NCBI GenBank assembly: GCA_032622095.1
Contig: CP136069.1
Location: 12,108,036 to 12,172,035 of the forward strand
Source of the DNA: Siphonodentalium dalli
Taxonomy: Eukaryota; Mollusca; Scaphopoda; Gadilida; Siphonodentaliidae
Direction of reading: 5' to 3'
Length of the DNA stretch: 64,000 bases
Below the pieces are notes generated by a model. The model was not told the origin of the DNA, did no database searches, and saw only the letters and a list, made by a program, of their open reading frames with translations. Below, piece by piece: positions 22,629 to 34,463 of the stretch. Position numbers and translations under genes: made by a program. How positions within the stretch are numbered: the stretch's first letter is position 1; every line of letters starts with the position of its first letter.

Positions 22629-23370
22629 TTGACAATTTGTCGTGGTCATTCGTTGGTCATTGATGATGAGCAGTGTCACAGTCAGTGTGTTTGTCGTCAT
22701 TCGTGTTTGGTTGTCGGCTGTCGTTTTTCGTCCTTGGTAGTTTGTCGTCGTGTTTATTGTTGGTCGTTTGTTTTCATCCTTTGTTCATTTGTGATCAGTT
22801 GTGGTTTTTGTGGCAAGTACACCGCAGCCCAAATGTAGTTAGTCAGTGGAGCCGCGGTGTACAATGTAGTGCATTTCGACCGCAGTGGCAATGCTAACTG
22901 CACCGTGGTCAACTGGAAACTTGTTTTGTCCAGCAGGGTACATTATATCCCGTAGATTTGGACTAGGATTACCTAAGCACAAACCAGGCGGAAAAAAATA
23001 CATGTACTGTAGGTTACACATAATTTTGAAACCTGCAGGCCTGGGTCGATGTGTTTGTCATCAAGACATTTTTCGTCATCGATCATTCGACATCGTGTTC
23101 ATCTTTGGCTGTTTGTTTTTCGTCATCAGTAATTTTTCGTCATCGATTGTTCGACATCGTGTTAGTCGTTGGCCATTTGTTTTTCGTCATCAGTCATTTT
23201 TTGTCATCACTCGGTATTTTTCTTCGTTGTTGTTTGTTGCCATTTGCCATCGTCATCCTCGCCATTTATCTGTCATTTGCCACCATTCGTCAGCCGGTGT
23301 GTTTTTTCGATAGTTGTTTTTCATCATCGGTCATTTGTTCATCGGTTGTTTTTCGGAAATTCTGTCTGTG
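22629..23370. repeat. G/T-skewed degenerate repeat (GTCGTCATTCGT-type)
   Basis: Two stretches (22640-22810 and 23045-23370) are strongly G/T-rich on the + strand, with TTTTTCGTCATCAGT-like motifs. A ~66-bp local period shows at TTCGACATCGTGTT (about 23085 and 23151). They are separated by a piece containing GACCGCAGTGGCAATGCTAA. Long frames on several strands reflect the lack of A-rich stops and not genes. Confidence 0.7.
22835..22960. repeat. CCGCAGTG-type minisatellite, first block
   Basis: GCCGCGGTGTACAATG, CCGCAGTGGCAATGCTAA and CACCGTGGTCAACTGG precede TTGTTTTGTCCAGCAGGGTA. The same terminal phrase ends the second block at about 23710. Confidence 0.65.
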
Positions 23371-23740
23371 TGTGGGACCACTTAACTGCGGTGCGGTTAG
23401 CATTGCCACCGCAGCTGAAATGCAACTACACCGCGGCGCCACCGGCTAACAGATGGGTCGTGATGTAATTGCCATTCGGCATGGTGTATTTGCCACGGTG
23501 TACTTTCATCAAACTGAAAAAAGACAATACAAACCAGAAATCTAACCACGGTGTACATGCCATTCGACCGTGAGGGTAGTTGCCTTTCGGCCGCAGTGAA
23601 CTTGCCGTTTGGCCGCAATGTACTTGCCGTTCGGCTGCGGTGCTCAACTGCAGTTACCAACTCTGACACCGCAGCCGAACAGCAAATACACTGCGGTGCC
23701 AATGGATACTTGTTTTGTCCAGCGGGGTACATGTATTGTA
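23371..23740. repeat. CCGCAGTG-type minisatellite, second block (~25-bp units)
   Basis: Units resemble GCCGTTCGGCCGCAGTGTAC and appear in both orientations within the block, for example ACCGCAGCCGAACAGCAAAT near 23675. The block ends with CTTGTTTTGTCCAGCGGGGT. Confidence 0.75.
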
Positions 23741-24060
23741 TGTCTACTTTGATCCCGGAAATGGGCGGGTCCAATTTCATGAGTGACCATGTCCTTGACC
23801 ATGACCTCGCTCATATACATGTAGGTACATAGAATTTCTGTCTCTGTGTGTTATAGACTTGAAAACTGGACGACTGATCGGACTAAAATTTGGTATTAAT
23901 GTACCAAAAGCCTACTTTGATCCCGGGAACTATATGGGTGGGTCCAATTTCATATGCGACTGTGTCCTTGACTGCGACCTCGATATATACTCATACATTG
24001 TACATGTATAACGGTTGGCAACGTTGTTCCCTGATGAGCCCGGATGAAGTCAGGCACATC
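23735..24060 (+). repeat. repeat E, two units with element tail
   Basis: Units contain CTACTTTGATCCCGGGAAC, GGGTGGGTCCAATTTCA and CGACCGTGTCCTTGAC-like blocks. The tail GAGCCCGGATGAAGTCAGGC resembles the tail of the larger copy at 44820-44900. Confidence 0.8.
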
Positions 24061-24073
24061 AGATAAGTGTACA

Positions 24074-24684
24074 GGTACAGACTTTCATTTTTGAGGCGCG
24101 CGATCGCTCTTGCGCACCATCGCACGGCTAAAACTGAAAACCAGCGAGCGATCGATTGCGCACCTAGGCCAAATACAGAGAGCGAACGCTATTATCAGTG
24201 TCTACCCAGACGAGGTCACTCGGTGTGACGTGTCAAATGCACTATCTGTCTGAGACTGAATGATTCGAAGCTAAAAATACATTTCTATGTACCGGTATGG
24301 CTTATGACGTCACATAAATTCCTTGAAAATCAAATCGAGACCACGTGGCCGGGAGATGTTGATATTTATTCTGTCAGCTTGGAATCTGAGTATTAAATTG
24401 ATTCCTTTTTAATTATTATGAATTACATTTAATATAGGAGCATGTAGAATATAAAACATAGTGTGTAACATTCACTTGTGCTTATGGATAGTGGATTAAG
24501 CAGTGTTAAACCATCAAAGAGATTCACTGGACATCGATTGTGAGTAAACAAATTAAATTTACGTGGCATTTATGAATGTATTTCCGCTGTTTATTTTATC
24601 TTGATAGAAACCGCGCGCCTGGCCAAAACCCAGCGAGCGGGACTCTGCGCGCCTACATTTTCTAAAAATGAAAGTCTGTCGGTA
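24074..24684. mobile_element. MITE-like TIR element (~600 bp) with GC-rich terminal repeats
   Basis: The left end is CAGACTTTCATTTTTGAGGC then GCGCGATCGCTC. The right end, reverse-complemented, is GACAGACTTTCATTTTT..AGGCGCGCAGAGTC. GGTA flanks both sides (24074-24077 and 24681-24684), but two extra bases on the right leave the TSD length uncertain. Interior motifs CCAGCGAGCG and AACCCAGCGAGCGG pair in the inverted arms. No coding frame is present. Confidence 0.6.
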
Positions 24685-25126
24685 TACATGTATGTGTACA
24701 TGTACATAATGTACATGTAATAAGTAATAATTTAGAAATAACAGTTACCAAATTATGAAAGTTTCCTCAATAATATCCTAATAGTATACATGTAGAATAA
24801 TGATCATATTAAGAATGCGTTATTTTCCGCAAAACACTTTGTGTGAGCGGAGCGTTTGTATATATACAGCATGTAAATAGTGAGCGATAAGCAAAACACC
24901 GTGGTGATTGATTAGGTTGAGAGTGATTCATGGTGACCCATTCAACACCAAAATCGGAGATTTAGCTTATTAAATGGCTATACCGGTAATGCGGTATGTT
25001 GTAAATAAGTTCATGATTCCACTGAATTGTAGGGGCTATGAATCATTGCTGCCTTATCGTAGCGAAAATTTGATATAACCCTTTCTTTACTAAATGGATT
25101 CTCCCACCAAGTAAAAAAGAATTTAT
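24685..25126. other. unassigned AT-rich sequence
   Basis: ACATGTA-rich sequence. I see no repeat unit or gene. Confidence 0.45.
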
Positions 25127-25348
25127 TTGAATGATCTATTATTCATTCAGAGGGGTGTTCAGGAAATGCAAGCAGATGACAACAGACTAACAGATAATAC
25201 ATACATGTACATGTGTAGAAGGATATCTATTAATTGGTTGGAAATGTTCAGAAAAGTTCAACAAACGACTTTATCTGAACACTTCCCACAACATCTACTT
25301 GTCAATAAGCATTTAGTAAATGAAGGGTTAATATATGATTCTCAATAG
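25127..25348 (+). CDS. candidate terminal exon (unidentified)
   Basis: The frame is open from 25127 to a TAG at 25348. A usable 3' splice site (TTATTCATTCAG) ends at 25150, giving an exon of about 65 codons. It contains GVQEMQADDNRLTDN and SINWLEMFRKVQQTTLSEH, a balanced, protein-like composition despite AT-rich surroundings. I do not recognise a family and see no partner exon. Chance or a decayed element are alternatives. Confidence 0.3.
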   Translation: MNDLLFIQRGVQEMQADDNRLTDNTYMYMCRRISINWLEMFRKVQQTTLSEHFPQHLLVNKHLVNEGLIYDSQ

Positions 25349-25388
25349 AACTAGAGGTGGGCGGTCCCCAAGCCTGAATTTAGTGTGG

Positions 25389-25461
25389 CTGACATTTGCG
25401 GAATGAGGTCCCCAGAGGGCTAGCATCACCAAATTCACCCTCTGGGAACCTCATTCAGCTT
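25389..25461. mobile_element. short hairpin element related to 52962-53176
   Basis: GCGGAATGAGGTCCCCAGAG, GGCTAGCATCACCAAATTC and ACCCTCTGGGAACCTCATTC form an inverted repeat. Its arms match those of the nested hairpin at 52962-53176. Confidence 0.75.
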
Positions 25462-26479
25462 AGGCCTCTCTGTATGGGAGGCGTTGGGTCAGATTCCACA
25501 GTTGAAGTTGGTGATGTTCAGCCATTAATTACTTTGATTACTTTGATTATGCGATTTAACTTGGATTAAATTAAATTTTAATTGGAAATACCCATGATCA
25601 GTGTGTTGGTGAACTGCTTGGTGAACTTTCAAGCACCGTACATCTATAAAATGGCTTTGTTGATGTCAAATGATCCAATATTCCCAATATTCAATAAATT
25701 GTGACCTACAAAACTTGAAAATATAAGGGTACATGTAACATAACTTGCTGAATGCTGATATAAGCCCAAGTTGCCAGGAAATGATATGGGGGCCATTGGT
25801 TCATTTCTTTCACCTTTCATATGCTTCAGAACAACCAGACAGCCCCCATTTTAGGTTTACTTTTAAAAGTACCCCCAATTGTCACAAGGGGGTACCCCAC
25901 CCCCCCCCCCCCCCTCACTCAAACCTATCACCTCTGTCCCCCAAAATGTCCCCAAATTAGCCTAATCTAAAGGCGTGAAATAACGGTGGTATTTCTAACA
26001 AAATTTCATATACATGTATATGCAGTGTGGGTCTACTCGGTGTTGAGTGTTTTGCTTATCGCATACTCTTTACATACATGTAGATGTACTGTTTGTTTAC
26101 ATAAGATGACGTTTGCTTACATACAATGTAACACAAAGTACTAACATAACAACATGCTGAAATTAATGTGATACATGTATTTATGATTGGTATAAGAACA
26201 AGGTTTGCTTATAATATTAATTCTGTTTATGGCGGTTTTAACGGATGTTTTAACAGCTATACCCAGCGCCAATACTTACCCAATCTTTAAAAAGATCCTC
26301 ATGGACATATATCATAAATTTCTTCAACGTCTGGTGTGACAACCCGCTAATACCCGTAGGGCTGTAGACCGTGTATCATAACCTAACGGCATGTATCGTA
26401 ACTCCACCGCAGTGACCGTTTCCATACTGCTGTCATTGCCAATTCATTAAAAGTGACACATCACATATTCATTATTAGC
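25462..26479. other. unassigned, with a poly-C tract
   Basis: A C-run of about 17 lies near 25896-25915. The remainder is AT-rich unique sequence with ACATGTA motifs. No gene is supported. Confidence 0.45.
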
Positions 26480-28110
26480 TCAACGACGTCCATGTGTGCG
26501 TGTGTGTGTCCGTCAACAATTTCCTTTGGCGCGGGCTACAGGTCGTACCTTTGGTCTGATCTTTATCAAATTTGTCATGAATGTTGACATTGACATGTAG
26601 ATGGGAACAGGTTATTTTGGGTCATTGGCCAAAAAACATGGCGGCTGACAGCCATCTTGGATTTCAAAATTAAATCGATTGGCGCGGTCTACATGTCTTA
26701 CTGTTTGTCTGATCATCATGAAATTTATCATGGATGTTAACGAGTCATTTTGTGGTTGTTCCACCGAAAAACATGGCTGCCAGCAGCCATCTTTGATTTT
26801 ACTCTTTGCATGACTAAATCCTTTGGCGCGGGCTACAGGTCGTAGCTTTGGTAGGATCTTCATGAAATTTGTCATGGATGTTAACAATGACATGTAGATT
26901 GGAAATAATCCTTTTGGGGTCATTCGGCCAAAAAACATGGCCGCTGGCAGCCATCTTGGATTTCAAAATTAAATCGATTCGCGTGGTCTACAGGTCATAC
27001 TGTTCGTCTGATTATCATGAAATTTGTCATTGATGTTAATAATGACAGGCAGATGGGAACGAGCCATTTTGGGGTCGTTCGGCCAAAAAAACATGGCCGC
27101 CAGCAGCCATCTTGGATTTTACTCTTTGCATGACTAAATCCTCTGGCGCGGGCTACAGGTCGTAGCTTTGGTCGGATCTTCATGAAATTTGTCATTGGTG
27201 TTAACAATGACATGTAGATGGGAACGAGCTGTTTTGTGGTCATTCGGCCAAAATACATCTTGGATTTTACTCTTTGCTTGATTAAATCCTTCAGCACAGG
27301 CTCTAGGTTGTACATTTGGTCATATCATTATGATATTTGTCATCGCTATTGACATGTAGATGACATTGACTTGTAGATGTGAACGAGTCATTTTGGGGCA
27401 GTTTGACCAAAAAACATGGCCACCAGCAGTCATCTTGGATTTTACTCTTTGCATGACTAAATCCTTTGGCACGGGCTACAGGTCCTTACTTTGGTCAGAT
27501 CATTATGAAATTTGTCATGAATGTTGATGTTGACATGTGGATGGGAGTGAGTCATTTTGGGGTCATTTGGCCAGAAAACATGGCCGGCAGCGGTCATCTT
27601 GGATTTCAAAATTCAATCCATTAGTACGGGCCACAGGTCGTATCTTTTGTCGGATCATTATTAAATTTGTCATGGATGTTAAAATGGACATGTAGATGGG
27701 AAATGAGTAATTTTGTGGTTGTTCGGCCAAAAACATGGCCGCCAGCAGCCATCTTGGATTATACTCTTTGCATGACTAAATTCTTTGTCAAGGGCTACAA
27801 GTCGAATCTTTGGTCCAATCATCATGAGATTTGTAATGGATGTTAACAATTACATGTAGATGGGAATAGGTTCATTTTGAATTCAACCAAGAAACCTGGT
27901 CGCCAGCAGCCATCTTGTATTTTACTCTTTACACGACTAAATACTTTGACACGGGCTACAGGTCGTATCTTTTGTCGGATCATCATGAAATTTGTGAAGG
28001 ATGTTAACAATGACATGTAAATATGAAGGAGTCTTTTTTGTGTCATTTGTCAAAAAAACGATGGCTGTCGCGGCCATCTTGGATTTTAATCTTTGCATAA
28101 CTAGGCCTTT
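26480..28110 (+). repeat. tandem repeat A, right array (~10-11 units)
   Basis: This has the same units and orientation as 360-1500, and the last two units match the left array's last two, including CTGTCGCGGCCATCTTGG and CTTTGCATAACTAGGCCTTT. It starts after TTAGCTCAACGACGTCCATG and a short GT-rich run followed by CCGTCAACAATTTCC. One unit near 27240 carries a deletion. Confidence 0.92.
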
Positions 28111-29392
28111 CAACTTTCCACATTCCTAATCGCTCCATTAACTGTAACACATGAAATTATTCCATTTCCTCATTGAGCTACAGTGTCATTGACACTTTCA
28201 TAATTACATTTCAGTCAATTCACATTTTCAGCTGCATATACATGTATACCGGTATGTGAACCAATTTCATCATTACAGAAATTGCAAATTCATCGTTGAT
28301 TCCATCATCTCAACATTTCATTAAAGTGAGACTTTATGTTCACACATCGATTCATTCAGGCAACATTTTTTTCCCATTTCTACACTGGTCATTGCATTGA
28401 TCGTCTTCAATGGGGATAATCTATAATTATATATGTATATCATTGTTAACTATTAAAGTGACATTTCTCTTCCTCCCAATCGATATTGCATTAAAATGAC
28501 GCTTCATATTCATTACACTTCATTCAATAATTTCTGTTTCTACATCACTTATTGCATTGATTGCCTTCAGGTAAGGTAACTATGTCCGACTCAAATATTA
28601 AAGTGACGCATCATATTCACTACACTTTATTCAATAATTTCTTTTTCTACATAGTTTACACGTATTGCATTGATTGCCTGCAGCTAATGTAATCTATGTC
28701 CGACTCAAATAATACAAATTATAGAGGCATTCCATCCATTAATTCTAAGTTAACTTCTGCTGTGATATATATATATGTATATATACATAAAGGGTACTAC
28801 ATGTGCTACACCACTCGGAGACATGTCTGTGTCATCACACTAAAATACCATGTTAGAACTTGAATTGATATATTCGTAATCGTATATAGTCACCAATAGC
28901 CGGGTTACTACCGTAGTACCTGACATTGCCTATCTAGTGAACTATTCAAACCCAACAGGCCTGGTTGATTTCACTGTGGGATGATGGTTCACTTCCATCC
29001 TCAAGCTACTTTTCTTTTCTGACGTGTAGGGGTAGATATGCTTGAGGCCCCACCACAGTTAAATTCGCACCAGGTTCTCAGCTATTATTATGTTATGTTC
29101 GAACTTTACTCATATGTTTGGACTGATCATAACCATGATTTCAATGCTGGGTTTGAATAGTTCACTAGATGGGCAATGTCCGTTACTACGGTAGTAATCC
29201 GGCTATTGGTGACTATATACGATTACGAATATATTAATCCAAGTTCTAGCATGGTATTTGTGTGACGACACAGACATTTCTCTGAGTGGTGTAACACATG
29301 CAGTACCCTGTATGGTACATCATATAATTATTGTAACGTTGAACTTAATGATCAACTTGGTAGTTGCTCCATTACGTGTCACGTACGATCAT
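28111..29392 (+). repeat. trailer of the A composite (right copy), with internal inverted duplication
   Basis: It is collinear with 1501-2310 but about 470 bp longer. The extra length includes a ~120-bp tandem duplication (about 28490-28710, TTGCATTGATTGCCTTCAG-type) and an inverted copy of the trailer end: 28796-29005 pairs with about 29035-29310. It ends ATTACGTGTCACGTACGATC and runs directly into repeat B. Confidence 0.85.
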
Positions 29393-30365
29393 ATTATGGA
29401 TGTTGGGACATATCTGAACCTTCTGCATCTTTGCATGACCCTGATATAGTTGAATTACGTTTTCACTGCACGGGCTCCATATCGGGGATCAAACATTTAA
29501 GGGCCCATCACTGAAAATGTGTATGTGCCTATATCTTTGGATTCTGGCATATAATATGGATGTTGGGCATATATAGACCGTCCTGCAGCTGTATATGACT
29601 CATATATAGTTGACTTAGGTTTTCACTGCACGAACTTCATTTTGGGGTTCAAACAGAAATTGTGTATGTGCCTATACTTTGGTTCTGGCATATAATATGG
29701 AGGTTGGGACAAATGTGGACCGTCCTGCATCTGTACATGACTCATATATACATGTAGTTGAATTAGGTTTAAACTGCATGGGCTCAAATTTGGGGGTTCG
29801 CCATTTCAAGGGCCCTTTCATAGAAATGGGCAGGTGCCTAAATCTTTGGATTCTGGGAATATATTGTAGGTGTTAGGACATATCTGGAATCTCCTGCATC
29901 TGTACAGGACTCCGATATAGTTGACTTAGGTTTAGTCTACACAGGCTCCAATTTGGGGTTCACCATTTAAAGGGCCCATCATAGAAAATGGGTAGGTGCC
30001 TAAATCTTTGAATTCTGGGAATATAATATGGATGTTGAGACATATATGGACCCTCCTGCATCTGTACGTGACTCATATATAGTTGACATAGGTTATCACT
30101 GCACATACTAGTACATAATTTTGGGGTTCAAACATTTAAGGGCCCATCACAGAAAATGTGTATTGATGTGCCTATATATTTGGATTCTGGCATATAATAA
30201 GGACGTTGGGACATATATGGACCGTCCTGCATCTGTACATGACTCATTTATAGCTGACATGTTTAAACTGCACGGGTTCAATTTGGGGTTCACAATTTTA
30301 AGGGCCCATCATAGAAGATGGGTAGGTGCCCAAATCTTTGGATTCTGGACATATAATATGAATTA
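29393..30365 (+). repeat. tandem repeat B, opposite orientation (~6-7 units)
   Basis: Units read TAATATGGATGTTGGGACAT, TGGACCGTCCTGCATCTGTA, TTTCACTGCACGGGCTC, AAGGGCCCATCATAGAAAAT and CAAATCTTTGGATTCTGG. This is the reverse complement of 6500-8236. The period is about 161 bp. Confidence 0.95.
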
Positions 30366-30379
30366 TTTGTTGTGACTAG

Positions 30380-31310
30380 TATAACATGCTGGCTTGATAG
30401 ATATAGTTAGCTACATTGATAAATACTACTGCCCGTATAAACTTTGTGACCATCATGACCAGCTATAGTGACTAATGGAACTGGCTAGATAGACTTACCA
30501 CCATGATTAGCTATGGTGTCTACACTTACCAGCTTTTCTGTATAGATTATCCACCATAGCTAGCTACTTTGATCGATATTACTGTCCACATGTACTGAAT
30601 TACCACAATGACTAAATATAGTAACCACTGTAGCTCACTAAATAGTCTTACCGCCCTGGTGAGCTATAGTGACTATTATTATTAGCCGGATATATAGACC
30701 ATCCGCCAGTGCTAGCTATATTGATTATTATTACTGCCTATTTAAACTGCACAACCACCATGATTAGCCATTATGACTACGGTAACTGGCTAGATAGACT
30801 TACCACCCTGGCTAGCTGCAGTGACTACTATTACTAGCTTGTGGTATAGACTATCTTCCTATCTGGCTACTTTGATCTATATAACTGCCCATATATACTG
30901 AATAACCACCATGACTAGCTATATGCATACACAATGACTGTTTGTACTGATTAACCACAATGGCTAGCTATAGTGACTGATTAACTAGCTAGATAGACTT
31001 ACCACCCAGGTTAGCTATTGTGACTACATTTACTAGCTTACTGTGTAGAATATTATACACTTATAGCTACTTTGATCAATATTGCTGCCCACATGTACTA
31101 AATAGCCATCACGACTAGCTACAGTGACTAATGTAACTGGCAATATAGACATACCACCCTGATTGGCTATAGTGACTATTATCAAAAGCTGTTTATAGAC
31201 TAGCCGTCATTGGTAGCTATATGCATCGAGATTACTGCCTAGATAAACTGAGCAACCACCATGACCAACTATTGTGTCTAATGTAACTGGCTAGAGAGAC
31301 CTATCGCCCT
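30380..31310 (+). repeat. tandem repeat D (~6 units of ~160 bp)
   Basis: Units carry TAGATAGACTTACCACCCTG, GCTAGCTATAGTGACTA, ATTACTAGCTT, GCTACTTTGATC and CTGAATAACCACCATGACTA in order. Copies are strongly diverged. The repeat occurs only on this side of the complex, between arrays B and C. Confidence 0.85.
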
Positions 31311-32985
31311 TGGTTAGCAGTTTAGTAGCATAGCACCGGTAGAATTCCGTTTGAGACTCTCTTTTCCAATAATTTCACTCCTTAGCAGTTTAGCAGCATA
31401 GCACCGCTAGAATTCAGTTTGAGACTCTATTTTTTAATATTTTCATTCCTTAGCAGTTTAGCAGCATAGCACTGCTAGAATTGAGTTTGAAACTCTCTTT
31501 TCCAATAATTTCATTCCTTAGCAGTTTAGCAGCATAGCACCGCTAGAATTCAGTTTGAGACTCTATTTTTTAATATTTTCATTCCTTAGCAGGTTAGCAG
31601 CATAGCACTGCTAGAATTGAGTTTGAAACTCTCGTTTTTAATATCTTTATTCCTTAGCAGTTTTGCAGCAGAGCACTGCTAGAATTCAGTTTGAAATTCT
31701 CTTTTGTAATATTTTCATTCCCTAGCAGTTTAGCAGCATAGCACTGCTAGAATTGAGTTTGAAACTCTCTTTTTTTAATATTTTCATTCCTTAGTAGTTT
31801 AGCAGCATAGCACTGCTAGAATTCAGTTTGAAACTCTCTTTTTTAATATTTTCATTCCTTAGCAGTTTAGCAGCATAGCACTGCTAGAATTCAGTTTGAA
31901 ACTCTCCTTTTTAATATTTTCATTCCTTAGCAGTTTAGCAGCATAGCACTGCTAGAATTGAGTTTGAAACTCTCGTTTTTAATATTTTCATTCCTTAGCT
32001 GTTTTGCAGCAGAGCACTGCTAGAATTCAGTTTGAAACTCTCTTTTTTAATATTGTTATTCCTTAACAGTTTAGCAGCAGAGCACTGCTAGAATTGAGTT
32101 TGAAATTCTCTTTTGTAATATTTTCATTCCTTAGCAGTTTAGCAGCATAGCACTGATAGCATTGAGTTTGAAACTCTCTTTTTAATATTTTCATTCCTTA
32201 GCAGTTTAGCAGCATAGAACTGCTAGAATTGAGTTTGAAACTCTCGTTTTTAATATTTTTATTCCTTAGCAGTTTAGCAGCAGAGCACTGCTAAAATTCA
32301 GTTTGAAACTCTCTTATTTAATATTTTCATTCCTTAGCAGTTTAGCAGAAGAGCACTGCTAGAATTCAGTTTGAAACTCTCTTTTTTAATATCATCATTC
32401 CTTAGCAGTTTAGCAGCATAACACTGCTAGAATTGAGTTTGAAATTCTCTTTTTTAATATTTTCATTCCTTAGCAGTTTAGCAGCATAGCACTGCTAGAA
32501 TTGAGTTTGAAACTCTTGTTTTTAATATTATTATTCCTTAGCAGTTTAGCAGCATAGCACTGCTAGAATTGAGTTTTAAACTCTCTTTTGTATTATTTCA
32601 TTCCTTAGCAGTTTAGCAGCATAGCACTGCTAGAATTGAGTTTGAAACTCTTTTTTTTAATATTTTCATTCCTTGGCAGTTTAGCAGCATAGCACTGCTA
32701 GAATTGAGTTTGAAACTCTCTTTTTTAATATTTTCATTCCTTAGCAGTTTAGCAGCATAGCACTGCTAGAATTCAGTTTGAAACTCTCTTTTTTAATATT
32801 TTCATTCCTTAGCAGTTTCGTAGCATAGCACTGCTAGAATTGAGTTTGAAACTCTCTTTTTTAATATTTTCATTCCTTAGCAGTTTAGCAGCATAGCACT
32901 GCTAGAATTCAGTTTGAAACTCTCTTTTTTAATATTTTCATTCCTTAGCAGTTTCGTAGCTTAGCACTGATATAATTCAGTTTGA
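31311..32985 (-). repeat. tandem repeat C, reverse array (~25 units of ~67 bp)
   Basis: Units read CATTCCTTAGCAGTTTAGCA, GCATAGCACTGCTAGAATT and GAGTTTGAAACTCTC. Variants AATTGAGTTTG and AATTCAGTTTG tend to alternate, and AGAGCACTGC replaces ATAGCACTGC in several units. It is the inverted counterpart of 5410-6305 and about twice as long. Confidence 0.95.
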
Positions 32986-32999
32986 TACGCCCTTTTCTT

Positions 33000-33525
33000 G
33001 ATTCAGTTGCACTTAGCACTTAGCCCCTCAAAATATGAGTACCCAAAAACATTTGACCACGTTTCTTGCCATATCTAGGTAATAGCAACCTTTTAAAAAT
33101 AAATTATGATATCTAATCATTCGACAACGTGACATGTTACATTGACATACATTTAAGCATATGCATCTAAATGGTGACTGAGATGGTTATCAAAATGGAG
33201 AAACCATCCACATCCATATTTGCTAGTTTCATTGATAGCACTCGTGGTGTGGGCTTCAGTGACTATTCGTAAACAAATGTGTTTCTGGTTGGAAAAAGAC
33301 CCAGGAATGCTGATACAATATGAATATTTTGCGAACAGTAGCTGTTATTCGAGATTTCATGAGAGTGGAAACATAGAAACCGCGACAATTAGATAAATCC
33401 ATCTGATGCTGACCTGTTTAGAAAATATCCAATCTGAATATATGCTCATTTCACCATCATTATTATAGGTACATCGGAAATTGCCTAATCTGGTGACTAG
33501 ACTGAAGAAAAATCCCTAATTGAAC
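33000..33525. other. unassigned; part matches 5110-5220
   Basis: ACAATATGAATATTTTGCGA and the following GAGATTTCATGAGAGTGGAA resemble the spacer left of array C. No gene is visible. Confidence 0.5.
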
Positions 33526-33529
33526 AATA

Positions 33530-33868
33530 AGACGGTCGGTATTGAGCAATACTCCAATTACTTCATCTTGATATCGACCCCCTTTATGGGATTTGGATAA
33601 GAATGGTTCAATTTATTCCTGTATTGCTCATGTAATGCCACAATACTAAATCAGTTATACCGAAATTATGTTAAATGGGCATGGATACGAGTCTCCCATT
33701 GGGGAGGGGGTCCACCTTGACAATAAGACAGTCGGTATTGAGCAATACTCCAATTACTTCATCTTGATATCGACCCCATTTATGGGATTTGGATAAGAAT
33801 GGTTCAATTTATTCCTGTATTGCTCATGTAATGCCACAATACTAAATCAGTTATACCGAAATTCTGCC
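33530..33868 (+). repeat. two-copy direct duplication, ~140 bp, offset 196 bp
   Basis: GTCGGTATTGAGCAATACTC through ACTAAATCAGTTATACCGAA is repeated almost exactly at about 33730. A ~55-bp spacer containing CCCATTGGGGAGGGGGTCCA separates the copies. High identity points to a recent duplication. Confidence 0.9.
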
Positions 33869-34214
33869 TGACACAGAAATTAATGGAATGGACATCGAAC
33901 AATGCAGTACCCAAAAACACTAGCGGAATATAATTCGCTGACATTACAGACATTTTCCATGTTAACGTGCTTTATTTATTAGTTATACTAAGACCAAATA
34001 TAAGAATATGAGCTATTATTTGTGGGATTTGTGTGATATCAATATACTTGTACGCAAAACACAGGGTACACTTTTGTGAAATTGAGAAAAATTACAATTG
34101 CTCGTCCTTGAATAACATCTGGTTCAAATCCAATGCACTGCGTGAGTGCATTAGGGGATGATTATACGACAATAATAGCTTTGTCGCAGACTACCAAAAC
34201 AAGAGCCTTCAGAT

Positions 34215-34385
34215 ATGTCTTCTGCGAAGAAGAATGCGCTTCTGGATTTCTACCAGACATCTGCTTATGACATGCGAGCAAGAGCAACTAGAGATAACTT
34301 CAAGTTCAGTTTCGGTCAAAAACATAAACTGCCGTTGAGCACTGAAAAACCCATAGGTCAACAGACTCCACACCCAAAAGCGTAG
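34215..34385 (+). CDS. small coding-like ORF (56 codons, unidentified)
   Basis: ATG at 34215 opens a frame to a TAG at 34383-34385. The product begins MSSAKKNALLDFYQTSAYD and ends IGQQTPHPKA. Lys/Arg-rich and balanced in composition, it looks more protein-like than the surrounding AT-rich frames. CCTTCAG immediately precedes the ATG and could be a 3' splice site. I do not recognise it and see no family motif. Confidence 0.3.
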   Translation: MSSAKKNALLDFYQTSAYDMRARATRDNFKFSFGQKHKLPLSTEKPIGQQTPHPKA

Positions 34386-34463
34386 CTAATTTTAGTCGAC
34401 AGAGCTAGTGTATGAAGATAGCCTGATAAAATGAGAATTCATGTGTATATTTGACTTCCACAG

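Noticed and set aside
22629-23449. Long frames up to 142 codons, rich in Phe, Ser, Val and His
   Set aside because: They sit in G/T-skewed repeats where stop codons are rare. Three overlapping frames are open at once.
26612-27315. Open frames of ~106-108 codons in repeat A (minus strand)
   Set aside because: The frames repeat with the satellite unit and are broken at random indels. No start context or splice sites support them.
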